A stretch of 64,000 nucleotides of DNA from an uncultured Elusimicrobia bacterium (GCA_945913025.1 CAMECJ010000004.1:1-64000), one strand, 5' to 3'. Positions 53,503 to 63,356 are shown, numbered from the stretch's first letter. Made by a program: numbers and translations. The notes: generated by a model not told the origin, from the sequence alone.

Positions 53503-54239
53503 TGAAGATAGGCGTATTTTCGGATGTCCATTCTAACTGGGAAGCGCTCTGTGCTTGTTTAAAACGCCTTAAAAAAGAAGGCGCACAGGCGTATATTTGC
53601 TGCGGGGATTTTATCGGCTACGGGCCGGATCCGGAAAAATGCGTCCGGAAAATCAAAGAACTTCCGCTGCTTGCCTGTGTAATGGGTAACCACGATGCGG
53701 TGTTTGTTGATCCGGAACTGGAAAACTGTTTTAATGACGGTGCTAAAATTGCGTTGGACCATAATAAAAAACAACTTAGCGAATCTTCCGTACGCTATTT
53801 GGCTTCACTGCCTGCCGAAGTGCAAAAGAATAATTTTACCGTCGTACACGGAACGCCTGCCGACCCGATTAAAGAGTATTTCTCCAGCTGTGCACAATTT
53901 CGTTCCAATTACAAATTATGGAAGGGAGATATATGCTTTGTGGGGCATACTCATCTGCCGTTTTATATGAAAGGGAGCGATAAAAAATGTGCTATATATA
54001 TAAATAAGCACGATGATGTTACCGTCCATTTGCCGGCAGGAACGCGTTATGTAATTAATGCGGGGGCTGTGGGAAAACCTCGGGACAATAATCCTGCTTC
54101 TTCCTTCGGTCTATGGGATACCGATGCACGAACTTTTCGTTTTTTACGCGAACCGTACGATGTTTCCGTCACATTGGAAAAAATGTCCGCGCTTAACTTT
54201 CCTACCTTTTTAATCGACAGTTTGGCCGTCGGCCTTTAG
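53502..54239 (+). CDS. Calcineurin-like metallophosphoesterase
   Basis: The 245-residue protein has the metallophosphoesterase motifs: GVFSDVHSNWEAL, CCGDFIGYGPDPEKC, MGNHDAVF, VVHGTP and GHTHLPFY, together forming a two-metal site. It belongs to the YfcE/MJ0936-like group; substrate unknown, perhaps a nucleotide or phosphodiester. The ATG overlaps the smc stop (TAATG), so it is translationally coupled to smc. Confidence 0.88.
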   Translation: MKIGVFSDVHSNWEALCACLKRLKKEGAQAYICCGDFIGYGPDPEKCVRKIKELPLLACVMGNHDAVFVDPELENCFNDGAKIALDHNKKQLSESSVRYLASLPAEVQKNNFTVVHGTPADPIKEYFSSCAQFRSNYKLWKGDICFVGHTHLPFYMKGSDKKCAIYINKHDDVTVHLPAGTRYVINAGAVGKPRDNNPASSFGLWDTDARTFRFLREPYDVSVTLEKMSALNFPTFLIDSLAVGL

Positions 54240-54359
54240 CGGATTTCGCATCGGCGGAAACGGCTTCCCGCAAGGCCCTTGCATAAGAAGAGGTATATTA
54301 GATTATTTCCCGATCAGGTTTGCTCTTTTCGGAGCGAACCGCGCTGCACAGTGTATCAC

Positions 54360-54392
54360 AAAAAAACCCCCGCATAAGCAGGGGTATCTTTT
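54360..54392 (-). terminator. tRNA-Ala terminator
   Basis: On the minus strand ACCCCTGCTTATGCGGGGG forms a GC stem followed by seven T, right after the tRNA-Ala CCA end. Confidence 0.85.
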
Positions 54393-54397
54393 TCAAA

Positions 54398-54473
54398 TGG
54401 TGGACCTGACAAGGATCGAACTTGCGACCTCCTGCATGCCATGCAGGCGCTCTCCCAGCTGAGCTACAGGCCC
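54398..54473 (-). tRNA. tRNA-Ala (anticodon GGC)
   Basis: The minus strand folds as a 76-nt tRNA with encoded CCA: acceptor GGGCCTG/CAGGTCC (one G-U), D arm AGCTCAGCTGGGAGAGC, anticodon stem CCTGC/GCAGG around ATGGCAT (anticodon GGC), and T arm with GTTCGATCC. Confidence 0.95.
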
Positions 54474-54491
54474 ATTTATTACTACCTAATT

Positions 54492-54520
54492 ATTATAACA
54501 GTTTTTTGCAGTGTATGCAA
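54492..54520 (-). promoter_or_regulatory. Promoter of tRNA-Ala
   Basis: On the minus strand TTGCAT and TATAAT are separated by 17 bp and lie just before the tRNA. A second TTTGCTATAAT lies near 54555-54565 on the same strand. Confidence 0.65.
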
Positions 54521-54610
54521 CTTTTTTAAACAACCGGATTCCACTGTATCCTTATTATAGCAAATATTTCCCATGGACTGCCTGATACCGTTTGAGACGG
54601 GGGAAAAAGA

Positions 54611-55441
54611 CTAATCCCGATACAGCCCGCGCAGCAATTTGATTTCTTGGGCGTATCCCATCAAATCGTTAGGGGTTTCCAAGCAAAACGGCAGGTGTTT
54701 TAAGGACGGGTGGTTGATCACGCGCGCGAGGGCGTCCGTGCCGATTTGCCCTCCTCCGATGACGGCGTGGCGGTCTTTATGCGCGCCGCGCGGATTTAAA
54801 CTTTCGTTTAAGTGAACGGCTTTGAGGCGCGAAAGACCGATTTGCCGGTCAAATTCTTCCAGTGTTCCGTCCAAGACGGCCAAGGAGTAGCCCGCGTCGT
54901 GTATGTGGCAGGTGTCTAAACACACGCCCATTTTTTCGTTTAATTTAACTCCGTCCAAAATCCGTTTGAGTTCGTCAAAACTTCTTCCGATTTCACTTCC
55001 TTTCCCCGCCATTGTTTCCAACAACACGGTGGTGGTTTGTCCGGCGGTCAGAATTTCGTTAAGCATTTCGATAATGAGTTCAATACCTTTATCCGCTCCT
55101 TGACCGACGTGGCTGCCCGGGTGGAAATTGTACAAGTTATGGGGAATGTATTCCATCCGCCGCAAATCGTCCTGCATCGTTTGCCAAGCAAACTCACGCG
55201 TTTTTGCGTCGGCGGAAGCGGGATTAAGCGTATACGGCGCGTGCGCGATAACGGGGGCGAAACGGTGCTCTTTCATTAAGTCGCGCAAGGCGGCGGCGTC
55301 TTGCGGGTCGATGTCTTTGGCTTGGCTGCCGCGCGGATTGCGGGTAAAAAACTGGAACGTGTCCGCCCCGATTGCGAGCGCGGTCTCGCCCATTGCCTTA
55401 AACCCTTTGGAAGAAGATAAATGACATCCGATGTGTAACAT
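54611..55441 (-). CDS. nfo: Endonuclease IV
   Basis: Endonuclease IV cleaves DNA at abasic sites in base-excision repair with three zinc ions. The 276-residue protein has the family blocks [62 protein letters not shown] and [19 protein letters not shown], with the zinc-binding His, Glu and Asp residues. I use the ATG at 55441 with an AAGGA site 4-5 nt upstream; a longer frame has no signal. It follows the threonine-aldolase-like gene by 7 nt. Confidence 0.95.
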   Translation of the reverse strand: MLHIGCHLSSSKGFKAMGETALAIGADTFQFFTRNPRGSQAKDIDPQDAAALRDLMKEHRFAPVIAHAPYTLNPASADAKTREFAWQTMQDDLRRMEYIPHNLYNFHPGSHVGQGADKGIELIIEMLNEILTAGQTTTVLLETMAGKGSEIGRSFDELKRILDGVKLNEKMGVCLDTCHIHDAGYSLAVLDGTLEEFDRQIGLSRLKAVHLNESLNPRGAHKDRHAVIGGGQIGTDALARVINHPSLKHLPFCLETPNDLMGYAQEIKLLRGLYRD

Positions 55442-55448
55442 AACTTCC

Positions 55449-56492
55449 TTATTTTGCGCTGAGGCGTTCAATGTCCTCAATTAACTGCTGTACGTCCGCT
55501 TCACGCGTAGCCCAGCTGGTGCAAATGCGAATGGCGGAGTGATTATGGTCTAACCGTTTAAAATGCGCGAACGTATATTCCTGTTCAAGTTCTTTGAGTG
55601 TACTATCCGGCACGACGGGAAATTGCTGGTTCGTGGGGGACTGATACCACATTTTCCACCCCGCTTTCAAACAGGCGCCGCGGATAAGTGCCGCCATTTT
55701 GTTGGCGTGCGCGGCCAGTTTTAGGTAGAGACCGTTTTCAAAAAGTCCTAAAAATTGAATACCGAGCAGCCGTCCTTTGGCTAAAATTCCGCCTCTTTGT
55801 TTCATAAAATAACGGAAATCTTTTTGGATCTTCGGGTTGACGATGACAACTGCTTCTCCCAAGAGAGCCCCCTGCTTGGTGCCGCCAATATAAAAGGCAT
55901 CGCAGCAGGCCGCCAGATCCGGCAGGGTAACGTCATTGCCTTCGGCGGCAAGACCATAACCCAAGCGTGCGCCGTCTATAAACAGGTAGAGGTTGTTTTC
56001 GTCACAGGCGCGGCGGATGTCTGATAGTTCCTTTTTAGTATACAGCGTGCCGTATTCAGTTGGAAATGAAAGATAAACCAGCTTAGGCTGCGGCGCAAAT
56101 TCAGGATTATCATCCTGCCAATGGGCTTGGCAAACGTGCGTGATTTGTTCAGCGGTCAGTTTGCCGTTTTGTTCGGGTACGGTTAGTACGCGGTGGCCGG
56201 TGGCTTCAATGGCACCCGCTTCGTGTACGTTGATGTGGCCGGAATCGGGCGCGATAACGCATTGGTAGGGGCGGAGCATCGCAGCGATAACGGTTAAGTT
56301 GGTCTGCGTTCCGCCGCATAAAAAGTGTACCTCTGCCTGCGGCGTTTTGCAGAGCGATTTAATTAACTCCGCCGCTTGACGGCAATAAGGATCTTGCCCG
56401 TATCCGGCTGTTTGTTCCAAATTGGTTTGCGCGAGTTTTTCCAAAATGACAGGATGCGCGCCTTCGCTGTAATCGCAATTAAATCGAATCAT
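55449..56492 (-). CDS. Threonine aldolase-like PLP enzyme
   Basis: The 347-residue protein is a beta-eliminating-lyase/threonine-aldolase type fold-I PLP enzyme. It begins [11 protein letters not shown], has [53 protein letters not shown] with the PLP-binding Asp, and the Lys in [15 protein letters not shown] (about 206). Threonine aldolases cleave threonine to glycine and acetaldehyde. AAGGA precedes the ATG. It probably shares a transcript with nfo. Confidence 0.85.
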   Translation of the reverse strand: MIRFNCDYSEGAHPVILEKLAQTNLEQTAGYGQDPYCRQAAELIKSLCKTPQAEVHFLCGGTQTNLTVIAAMLRPYQCVIAPDSGHINVHEAGAIEATGHRVLTVPEQNGKLTAEQITHVCQAHWQDDNPEFAPQPKLVYLSFPTEYGTLYTKKELSDIRRACDENNLYLFIDGARLGYGLAAEGNDVTLPDLAACCDAFYIGGTKQGALLGEAVVIVNPKIQKDFRYFMKQRGGILAKGRLLGIQFLGLFENGLYLKLAAHANKMAALIRGACLKAGWKMWYQSPTNQQFPVVPDSTLKELEQEYTFAHFKRLDHNHSAIRICTSWATREADVQQLIEDIERLSAK

Positions 56493-56599
56493 AAGAAATC
56501 CTTAAAAGCAGCTTCTTACTATTAGTTTTAGCAGATTTTTAGCCACAGTACAACTTTATCCGATGCCCGTTCAGGCGGTTCGTCCGCGCGCCTTACGCG

Positions 56600-57139
56600 T
56601 TATTTGTTATGCAGTTGGTACCATTGGAGCATTAAAATGGTTTTGGCGTCCGTAATTTCGCCTTTTTCCACCATTTTATACGCTTTTTCCAACGGGAATT
56701 TTTGTACGTTCAAAAATTCGTCCTCATCGGGGCAGTCCTTGCCGCGTTTTAAGCCGGTGGCTACATACAAGTGCTGTTCTTCGTCCGAAAACGCGTTGCA
56801 CGGGTGGAAAACAAGCGCTTCTTTAAGCGATTTGGCCGTCAGCCCCGTTTCCTGCTTCAGTTCCGCGCGCGCACAGGCCAAAAACGATTGGCCTTTTTCG
56901 CGCTTGCCGGCCGGAATTTCCCACGTGCTTTGGCGGATCGGGTAGCGGTATTGCTGTACCAGATAGACGTGCCCGTCCTCTACGGGCAAAATGCCGCTTG
57001 CGCCGCGGTGTTCAAAATAGATGCGTGTGGACGTGTTTCCATTTAACAATTTTACCTCGTCCAAACGAACATTAAGTACTCCTTTAAAGAGAAGTTTGGA
57101 AGAAATTTTTGTTTCTTTTAATTTACTATAATGTTTCAT
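56600..57139 (-). CDS. NUDIX hydrolase (ADP-ribose pyrophosphatase type)
   Basis: The 179-residue protein has a Nudix box beginning GKREKGQSF and continuing ARAELKQETGLTA; two positions differ from the consensus (Gln for the first Glu, Ala for the first Arg of REUXEE), but the AELKQE metal residues remain. Flanking segments VYLVQQYRYPIRQSTWEIPAG and YVATGLKRG match ADP-ribose pyrophosphatases. The changed residues leave activity uncertain. A TAAAAT box lies 6 nt before the ATG and no ribosome site is visible. It diverges from dnaE. Confidence 0.85.
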   Translation of the reverse strand: MKHYSKLKETKISSKLLFKGVLNVRLDEVKLLNGNTSTRIYFEHRGASGILPVEDGHVYLVQQYRYPIRQSTWEIPAGKREKGQSFLACARAELKQETGLTAKSLKEALVFHPCNAFSDEEQHLYVATGLKRGKDCPDEDEFLNVQKFPLEKAYKMVEKGEITDAKTILMLQWYQLHNK

Positions 57140-57217
57140 ATAAATATTTTACACCATTTAGATTGTTTCCCGATAGCTGTCGGGCCTGTGCATTATCTAA
57201 TTATAAGGATTTTTACT

Positions 57218-60200
57218 ATGGCCGAATTTGTACAACTCCACAACCATACCGAATACTCGCTTTTAGACGGAATGCTGCGCGTATCCGAAAATCACAAACC
57301 TTCCAAATTTTTGCAGGGTTTGGCGGCGCAAGGTATCCCCGCTATGGCGATTACGGACCACGGCAACATGTACGGCGCGCTGGACTTTTACGAAACGGCC
57401 AAAGCGGCGGGGATTAAGCCGATTGTCGGGTGCGAATTTTACATTACCGAAGGCAAATATACCGAAAAAGACAAATCCCGCACCGGCCACCTGACCCTTT
57501 TGGCGCGCAATCACGAGGGGTACCTCAATTTGATGAAGTTAAACTCGCTGGCGTGGGTGGACGGATTTTACTATCATCCCCGTATTGATAAAGAAATTCT
57601 GGCCAAACACAGCGGCGGGCTGTTGTGCCTTTCCGGCTGTTTGAAAGGCTTTTTATCCCAATACGTGCGCATGGACGGCGGGTTTGAAAAAGCCTGCGCA
57701 CTCGCCAAAGAGTATGAAGACATCTTCGGCAAGGGCAACTATTACATTGAACTGATGGACCACGGCATCCGCGAGGAACTGGAATCTCTGCCGCTGTTAA
57801 AAGACGTATCCAAGATGACGGGAATCCCCGTCGTAGCTACGAACGACTGCCACTACGAGAAAAAAGAAGACTGGGAAGCGCACGATATTCACGTTTGTAT
57901 CGCTACGGGCAAAACGCTTAACGATCCGCACCGGATGCAAATGTCGCACGAACTGTATTTTAAATCGCCTGACGAAATGTGTGCGCTTTTCTCCCACACG
58001 CCCGAAGCGTGTTCCAACACGCTGGAAATCGCCGAAAAGTGTAATTTGGAATTCCCCAAGCACGGGTTTATTCTGCCTAATTTCGACATTCCCAAAGAAT
58101 TTCCCAACTCCGCCGAATACTTTAAAGATTTGTGCCGCAAAGGCCTCACCCAAAAAATGAACGGCAACGTGCCGGATAATTACTGGAAACAGCTGGAATT
58201 TGAATTTAACGTCATTATTACGATGGGCTTTGACTGTTATTTTCTCATCGTGCAGGATTTTATCAACTGGGCGCGCGCAAACGGGATTCCGATAGGGCCG
58301 GGCCGCGGATCGGGAGCGGGATCGCTGGTGGCGTACAGTATGGACATTACGCGCGTGGACCCCATTCAAAATAAACTGCTGTTTGAACGCTTTTTAAATC
58401 CGGACAGGGTCAGTATGCCCGATTTGGATATCGATATGTCTGACGAGGGGCGTGAACGCGTGATTGATTATGTGCGCGGCAAATACGGACACGATAAAGT
58501 TTCCCAAATCATTACGTTTGGAACGATGAAAGCTAAACTGGCGCTTAAAGACGTGGCGCGCGTGATGGAAATCCCCGTGGCCGAGGCCAACCGTATCGCC
58601 AAGATGATTCCCAACGATCCGAAAATGACGCTGGAAAAGGCGTTGGACATCAATGAACTTCGAAACGAAGTAACCAATAATCCGCAAAGCAAGCGTTTGT
58701 TTGAAATGGCGCGCAAAATCGAAGGCTTAAAACGCCATACGGGTATCCACGCCGCCGGTGTACTGATTACCAAAGAGGCCGTATCCGAATATGTACCGTT
58801 GGCGCGCGGCGCGCGCGATGCGATTACCACCCAGTTCGAAGGGGAGCCGTGTTCAAACCTCGGGCTGCTCAAAATGGACTTTTTGGGCTTGCGTACGCTG
58901 ACGGTTATTGATAACGCCGAAAAAATGATTCGCGCGCGGCACAACCCCAATTTCGACATCAACAAAATCCCGCTGGACGACAAAAAAACATACGACATGC
59001 TTTCCGCCTGCAAAACGCTGGGTATCTTTCAGTTAGAAAGCGGCGGCATGCGCGACCTGATTAAAAAATTACAGCCCTCGCAATTCAGCGACTTGTCCGC
59101 CTTGGTGGCGCTCTACCGCCCCGGGCCGATGGAATCGGGCATGATGGATATGTTCGTGCGCCGCAAAAGCGGACAGGAAAAAATCGAATACGAAACGCCG
59201 CTTTTGGAAGAACCGCTGAAAGACACATACGGCTGTATGCTGTACCAAGAACAAATTATGGAAATTTCCAAACGTCTGGGCGGGTTTACCCCAGGCGAGG
59301 CCGATACCTTGCGTAAAGCTATGGGTAAAAAGAAAATCGACGTAATGGAAAAATTCGGGAAAAAATTCGTTGAAGGCTGTAAAGAACATAAAATTTCCGA
59401 AAAAACAGCAACCCATATTTATGAACAGATGAAAGCGTTTGCCGGTTACGGTTTCAACAAATCGCACTCGTACGCTTACGCTTTGGTGTCGTACCAAACA
59501 GCCTATTTAAAAGCCAATTACCCAATTGAATTTATGTGCGCCGCGCTGACCAACGAAATCGGCCACAACGCTATTGGCGCAGACGATAAAGAAAACAAAA
59601 TCGTTACATATTTGGAAGAAGCCCGCAACATGGGTTTTGAAATCCTGCCGCCGGATATTAACGCGTCCCAGCCCGAGTTTTCCGTAGACGAAAAGGACGG
59701 AAAAGAAGGTATCCGCTACGCGTTGGAAGCCATTAAAAACGCGGGCGAAGAAGGCTGTATTTCCATTGTAAAAGAACGCGAAAAAGACGGGCCGTATAAA
59801 TCATTGGAAGATTTATGCAGCCGCATTGATCTCTTTCAAGCCAACAAAAAAACTATCGAAAGTTTGACCAAGGCCGGCGCGCTGGACAGCATTGCTCCAG
59901 ACCAGGACCCCAAAATTACCCGCGCCAACATCTTGGCGGGGATTGACAATGCCGTTGATGTGGCGCATATGGTCGCCAAAGAAAAGGAAAAAAACGCGGG
60001 TAACCTGTTCGGGGACGATTTTTCGTCTGTGTTAAGCGTCAAACAAACCGCCCCCGTGGAAACCGCACCGCTGACGCAAAATGAACTGTTGAGTTTCGAA
60101 AAAGAAGTGTTGGGGTTGTATTTCAGCGGACATCCGATGGCCAAGTATCAAAATAATTTACCACAACTGCATTGTACGCCGATTCGCGATATTTTGGAGG

Positions 60201-60712
60201 GGAAAGCATCCGGCCGTTTGAATGTGTTGGGCATTGTAACACTGTTCAAAAAACGTCAAAATAAGAAAACGAAAAAAGACTGGGCGCAGCTTGTCATTGA
60301 GGATTGTACGGGTTCGCTGCCCGTCAATGTTTTCCCGCGTACGTATGAAAATATGGGCGGAAAACTGGCCCCGAACGCTATTTTCAATTTTTTAGGGGAT
60401 ATCCGTATAGATGAGGACAGCGCACGCATTGAGCTGAACTTACAAGACGTCAGCAGCGTAACAGATTTGATTTCCAACATCGCCAAAGAGTTTACGATCC
60501 GTATCCCTGCGGATTATTCCAAACAGAATTTACAAAAACTCAAAAGTTATTTGGATATGACGCGCGGCACCACTACGGTATTTTTAGAGGTTCCCTCTAA
60601 AGCCGAGCCGGAAAAAATCCACCGTATCCGTACGAATAAACGCGTACTTCTGCACAAAGGTCTTTTGGAATTTATCGAAAATTCCATCGGCAACGCATGG
60701 AGCTTTAAGTAA
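57218..60712 (+). CDS. dnaE: DNA polymerase III subunit alpha
   Basis: DnaE is the replicative polymerase. The 1164-residue protein starts with a PHP domain (QLHNHTEYSLLDGM, then ITDHGNMYG), has the polymerase active-site motifs GPGRGSGAGSLVAY and PDLDIDMSDEGRERVIDYV (catalytic Asp near 401-403), RHTGIHAAGVLI, and later helix-hairpin-helix and OB-fold regions near the C-terminus (LNVLGIVTLFKKRQNK). I start at 57218 after AAGGA; the frame extends upstream to 57131 without support. Length matches the DnaE1 type. Confidence 0.96.
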   Translation: MAEFVQLHNHTEYSLLDGMLRVSENHKPSKFLQGLAAQGIPAMAITDHGNMYGALDFYETAKAAGIKPIVGCEFYITEGKYTEKDKSRTGHLTLLARNHEGYLNLMKLNSLAWVDGFYYHPRIDKEILAKHSGGLLCLSGCLKGFLSQYVRMDGGFEKACALAKEYEDIFGKGNYYIELMDHGIREELESLPLLKDVSKMTGIPVVATNDCHYEKKEDWEAHDIHVCIATGKTLNDPHRMQMSHELYFKSPDEMCALFSHTPEACSNTLEIAEKCNLEFPKHGFILPNFDIPKEFPNSAEYFKDLCRKGLTQKMNGNVPDNYWKQLEFEFNVIITMGFDCYFLIVQDFINWARANGIPIGPGRGSGAGSLVAYSMDITRVDPIQNKLLFERFLNPDRVSMPDLDIDMSDEGRERVIDYVRGKYGHDKVSQIITFGTMKAKLALKDVARVMEIPVAEANRIAKMIPNDPKMTLEKALDINELRNEVTNNPQSKRLFEMARKIEGLKRHTGIHAAGVLITKEAVSEYVPLARGARDAITTQFEGEPCSNLGLLKMDFLGLRTLTVIDNAEKMIRARHNPNFDINKIPLDDKKTYDMLSACKTLGIFQLESGGMRDLIKKLQPSQFSDLSALVALYRPGPMESGMMDMFVRRKSGQEKIEYETPLLEEPLKDTYGCMLYQEQIMEISKRLGGFTPGEADTLRKAMGKKKIDVMEKFGKKFVEGCKEHKISEKTATHIYEQMKAFAGYGFNKSHSYAYALVSYQTAYLKANYPIEFMCAALTNEIGHNAIGADDKENKIVTYLEEARNMGFEILPPDINASQPEFSVDEKDGKEGIRYALEAIKNAGEEGCISIVKEREKDGPYKSLEDLCSRIDLFQANKKTIESLTKAGALDSIAPDQDPKITRANILAGIDNAVDVAHMVAKEKEKNAGNLFGDDFSSVLSVKQTAPVETAPLTQNELLSFEKEVLGLYFSGHPMAKYQNNLPQLHCTPIRDILEGKASGRLNVLGIVTLFKKRQNKKTKKDWAQLVIEDCTGSLPVNVFPRTYENMGGKLAPNAIFNFLGDIRIDEDSARIELNLQDVSSVTDLISNIAKEFTIRIPADYSKQNLQKLKSYLDMTRGTTTVFLEVPSKAEPEKIHRIRTNKRVLLHKGLLEFIENSIGNAWSFK

Positions 60713-60800
60713 TTTTCAAGCGGGATATCTGGTGGGGCGGAACGGACGTCTTTCAAAGATTAGTAAGCGGACCTTTACCGCCCGCATTAGAGGCATTGTC

Positions 60801-61103
60801 GTGAGTATTTTTGAGGCGTTAATGATGTTGGGCTTCGGCCTTGCTTGGCCGTGCAATATTTATAAATCCATCAAAACCAAAACCGCCGCCGGCAAAAGTT
60901 TTGCGTTTATGATTACCATTGAATTGGCGTATTTGTGCGGCGTGATTCATAAAGTGTTTTACAATTTTGACGCGATAATCTGGCTGTACATTGCCAATTT
61001 TGTGATGGTGCTTGTCGACTTAATGTTGATGATCCGCAACCGTAAATTGGACTCGGCGCGTGCCGCCGCCAAAACGGTGAGTCCGTGCGGTGCGGGAGCA
61101 TAA
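60801..61103 (+). CDS. PQ-loop repeat (SemiSWEET-like) membrane protein
   Basis: The 100-residue protein has three membrane helices with a PQ-loop-like motif, GFGLAWPCNIYKSIKTKTAAGKSFAF split across the first loop. The group is common in bacteria as a half-transporter that dimerises, but its substrate is unknown. The GTG at 60801 follows AGAGG; an upstream ATG at 60732 gives an unlikely basic N-terminus. The C-terminal 20 residues are low-complexity. Confidence 0.75.
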   Translation: MSIFEALMMLGFGLAWPCNIYKSIKTKTAAGKSFAFMITIELAYLCGVIHKVFYNFDAIIWLYIANFVMVLVDLMLMIRNRKLDSARAAAKTVSPCGAGA

Positions 61104-61105
61104 TC

Positions 61106-61134
61106 TTTTCATCCGCGGGATTATTTGCTATAAT
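61106..61134 (+). promoter_or_regulatory. Promoter of tRNA-Val region
   Basis: TTTTCA (61106-61111) and TATAAT (61129-61134) have a 17-bp spacer; the -10 box is preceded by TTTGC, giving an extended TGC element. The tRNA remnant and tRNA-Val follow. Confidence 0.65.
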
Positions 61135-61169
61135 AAATAAGTAGTTTTGAGTTGTAAAAAATGATTTAA

Positions 61170-61233
61170 GCCCAGCTGGCGCAGCGCTAGTAAAACAAAG
61201 CTCGTTCCCGCTCCAAGGGAATGCGCCCGCTGG
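61170..61233 (+). pseudogene. Degenerate tRNA-Val remnant
   Basis: GCCCAGCTGGCGCAGCG repeats the first 17 nt of the tRNA-Val at 61262 with one change, then diverges; a GTTCCCGCTCCAAGGGAA stem resembles its anticodon arm. No complete cloverleaf can be formed, so it is a remnant. Confidence 0.5.
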
Positions 61234-61261
61234 AAACAAGCAGTAACAGTAAACAATTTTA

Positions 61262-61333
61262 GCCCAGTTGGCGCAGCGGTAGCGCGTTCCCTTGACATGG
61301 GAAAGGTCATAGGTTCAATCCCTATACTGGGCA
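61262..61333 (+). tRNA. tRNA-Val (anticodon GAC)
   Basis: The sequence folds as a 72-nt tRNA: acceptor GCCCAGT/ACTGGGC, D arm GGCGCAGCGGTAGCGC, anticodon stem TTCCC/GGGAA around TTGACAT (anticodon GAC), T arm GGTTCAATCC, discriminator A. CCA is not encoded. A terminator with stem CCACCC/GGGTGG follows at 61346-61367. Confidence 0.94.
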
Positions 61334-61806
61334 TATTTAAAAAATCCACCCGAAAGGGTGGTTTTTTAATATATCCAGTAAGCGGCATAAACTGCTTTAT
61401 GCCGCGTTAGGGATTGAAAGCCGGAGCCTTATACGAGTTTGAGTGCGAGCCGTACGGCGCACACGAAAGGCGAGTATGGCGAGGCGGGGCTGCGAGCGCC
61501 GAGGGTCAACGAGGCGACTCGTGGCCAATCTATCTATACTGGGCATATTTAAAAAATCCACCCGAAAGGGTGGTTTTTTTAATATATCCAGTAAGCGGCA
61601 TAAACTGCTTTATGCCGCGTTAGGGATTGAAAGCCGGAGCCTTATACGAGTTTGAGTGCGAGCCGTACGGCGCACACGAAAGGCGAGTATGGCGAGGCGG
61701 GGCTGCGAGCGCCGAGGGTCAACGAGGCGACTCGTGGCCAATCTATCTATACTGGGCATATTTAAAAAATCCACCCGAAAGGGTGGTTTGTTAATGTGCC
61801 GGTAAG
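61322..61806. repeat. Tandem repeats of tRNA-Val 3' end and terminator
   Basis: A unit of 212-213 bp starting with the tRNA 3' end (CTATACTGGGCA) is present at 61322-61533 and 61534-61746, with a partial third copy at 61747 to about 61806. Each unit contains the terminator CCACCCGAAAGGGTGG followed by T, and a GC-rich stretch of about 110 bp. The first two units are nearly identical. The rest of the gene-free 61104-61961 stretch (61807-61944) shows nothing recognisable. Confidence 0.9.
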
Positions 61807-61944
61807 CAACGCAAACTGACCCCGCGGGCCGCCTTTGCCGCAAGGCGGGAGATGTTTGCGTCAAACTGATGAACGGAACGCACGTTACCCCGTTTGACTC
61901 CTGCCGTTTTTACGCTGCGCATTCATCCCGCATACATACAATAA

Positions 61945-61961
61945 TTTGCTAAAATATATTT
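61945..61961 (+). promoter_or_regulatory. Extended -10 element directly before purB
   Basis: TTTGCTAAAAT ends at 61955 and the purB ATG is at 61962, leaving 6 nt. No Shine-Dalgarno sequence lies between. Transcription would begin at or next to the start codon. Confidence 0.5.
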
Positions 61962-63356
61962 ATGGAAAAATCGGCGTTGTGCCCGTTGGACGGCCGCTAC
62001 GGCGGCAGACTGGGCGCGCTCAGAAGTTGTATGGGCGAAGCCGCCTTTTCTGCATCCCGTTTACGCGCCGAGTGTGCGTGGCTGGAGACGCTTTCTTCCT
62101 TAAAACTGCCGCGTTTTAACCCGTTAACCGCAACCGAAAAAAAAATATTGGCGGACGTTTGTAACTTGTCAGAAGATGATTTGTCCGTTTTGCGCGCGAT
62201 TGAATTTGAAGGCTATAAACATATTCCCGCCACCAAACACGACGTAAAAGCTGTGGAATACTTTTTAAAACTCCGCTTAGCGAAAACTTCGTTGGCAGAC
62301 CGTTTGGAATGGTTCCATTTTGCGCTGACGAGTGAAGATATTAACAGCGCCGCGTATGCGGTGCTCTTGTCGGACGGGCTTGAAAAAGCGCTGCTGCCCG
62401 CGTTGGAAAGCATTTATAAATCACTTGTCAAACTGGCGCGCAAAGAAGCGCGTTCAGTACTTTTGGCGCGCACGCACGGTCAGCCTGCGGTACCGACGAC
62501 TTTCGGTAAAGAAATCCGCGTGTTTGCCGAGCGGTTACACCGCCAAATCAAACAGTTAAAAACGCGCGAAGTTTCCTGTAAATTCGGCGGCGCAGTGGGC
62601 AATTACAACGCACATACGGTATCTTTCCCCGATATCAACTGGCCGCGCGCGGCACAAAAGTTTGTGGCCAGACTCAACCAAGGCCGCAAAATCAAAATTT
62701 TCTTAAGCCCGCTTTCCACCCAAGTGGACAACCGCGATTCCTACGCCGAAATTTTTGACAATCTCCGCCGAGCCAACGTGATTTTGCTGGATTTCTGCCA
62801 AGATATGTGGCGGTATATTTCCGGCGGCCTCGTGCGGCAGAAAACGTCGGCGGGCGAGGTGGGTTCTTCCACCATGCCGCAAAAAGTAAATCCCATCGAT
62901 TTTGAAAATGCCGAAGGAAATTTGCAGTTGGCGGACGCGCTGTTTGAGCTGTTTTCGCGCAAACTGCCCGTGTCACGCCTGCAGCGGGATTTGTCGGACT
63001 CTACGGTCCTTCGCAATATGGGCGTAGCATTTGGGTATGCGCTAACGGCGTATTTATCCGTTTTGAAAGGACTTGAAAAAATTTCGTTTGACCGCGCCGT
63101 TGCGCGCGAAGAATTAAACCTCCACCCCGAAGTGCTGGCCGAGGCGGTGCAAACCGTTTTGCGCGCGGCGGGGGCGGAAAAACCGTACGAAAAACTGCGC
63201 GATTTTACCCGCGGGCGCGTGCTGACGCTGCCCGCTTTACGGGAATTTATCGCAGAATTGGATGCAGACGGTTTAACAAAACAAAAACTGCTTGCGTTGG
63301 AACCGGAGACTTATCTCGGTTTGGCGGCGGAGCTAGCGGAGGGAAAGTATGATTGA
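61962..63356 (+). CDS. purB: Adenylosuccinate lyase
   Basis: PurB splits adenylosuccinate to AMP and SAICAR to AICAR, releasing fumarate. The 464-residue protein starts KSALCPLDGRYGGRLGAL, has a TSEDINSAAYAVLL segment and the fumarase/aspartase signature SSTMPQKVNPIDFENAEGN with the catalytic Ser. Length fits the type of E. coli PurB (about 456). It overlaps purA by 8 nt, so both steps from IMP to AMP are coupled. Confidence 0.95.
   Translation: MEKSALCPLDGRYGGRLGALRSCMGEAAFSASRLRAECAWLETLSSLKLPRFNPLTATEKKILADVCNLSEDDLSVLRAIEFEGYKHIPATKHDVKAVEYFLKLRLAKTSLADRLEWFHFALTSEDINSAAYAVLLSDGLEKALLPALESIYKSLVKLARKEARSVLLARTHGQPAVPTTFGKEIRVFAERLHRQIKQLKTREVSCKFGGAVGNYNAHTVSFPDINWPRAAQKFVARLNQGRKIKIFLSPLSTQVDNRDSYAEIFDNLRRANVILLDFCQDMWRYISGGLVRQKTSAGEVGSSTMPQKVNPIDFENAEGNLQLADALFELFSRKLPVSRLQRDLSDSTVLRNMGVAFGYALTAYLSVLKGLEKISFDRAVAREELNLHPEVLAEAVQTVLRAAGAEKPYEKLRDFTRGRVLTLPALREFIAELDADGLTKQKLLALEPETYLGLAAELAEGKYD

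Noticed and set aside
61322-61806. CRISPR or coding tandem repeat
   Set aside because: The unit is over 200 bp, contains a tRNA end and terminator, and the short ORFs in it have no start signals.
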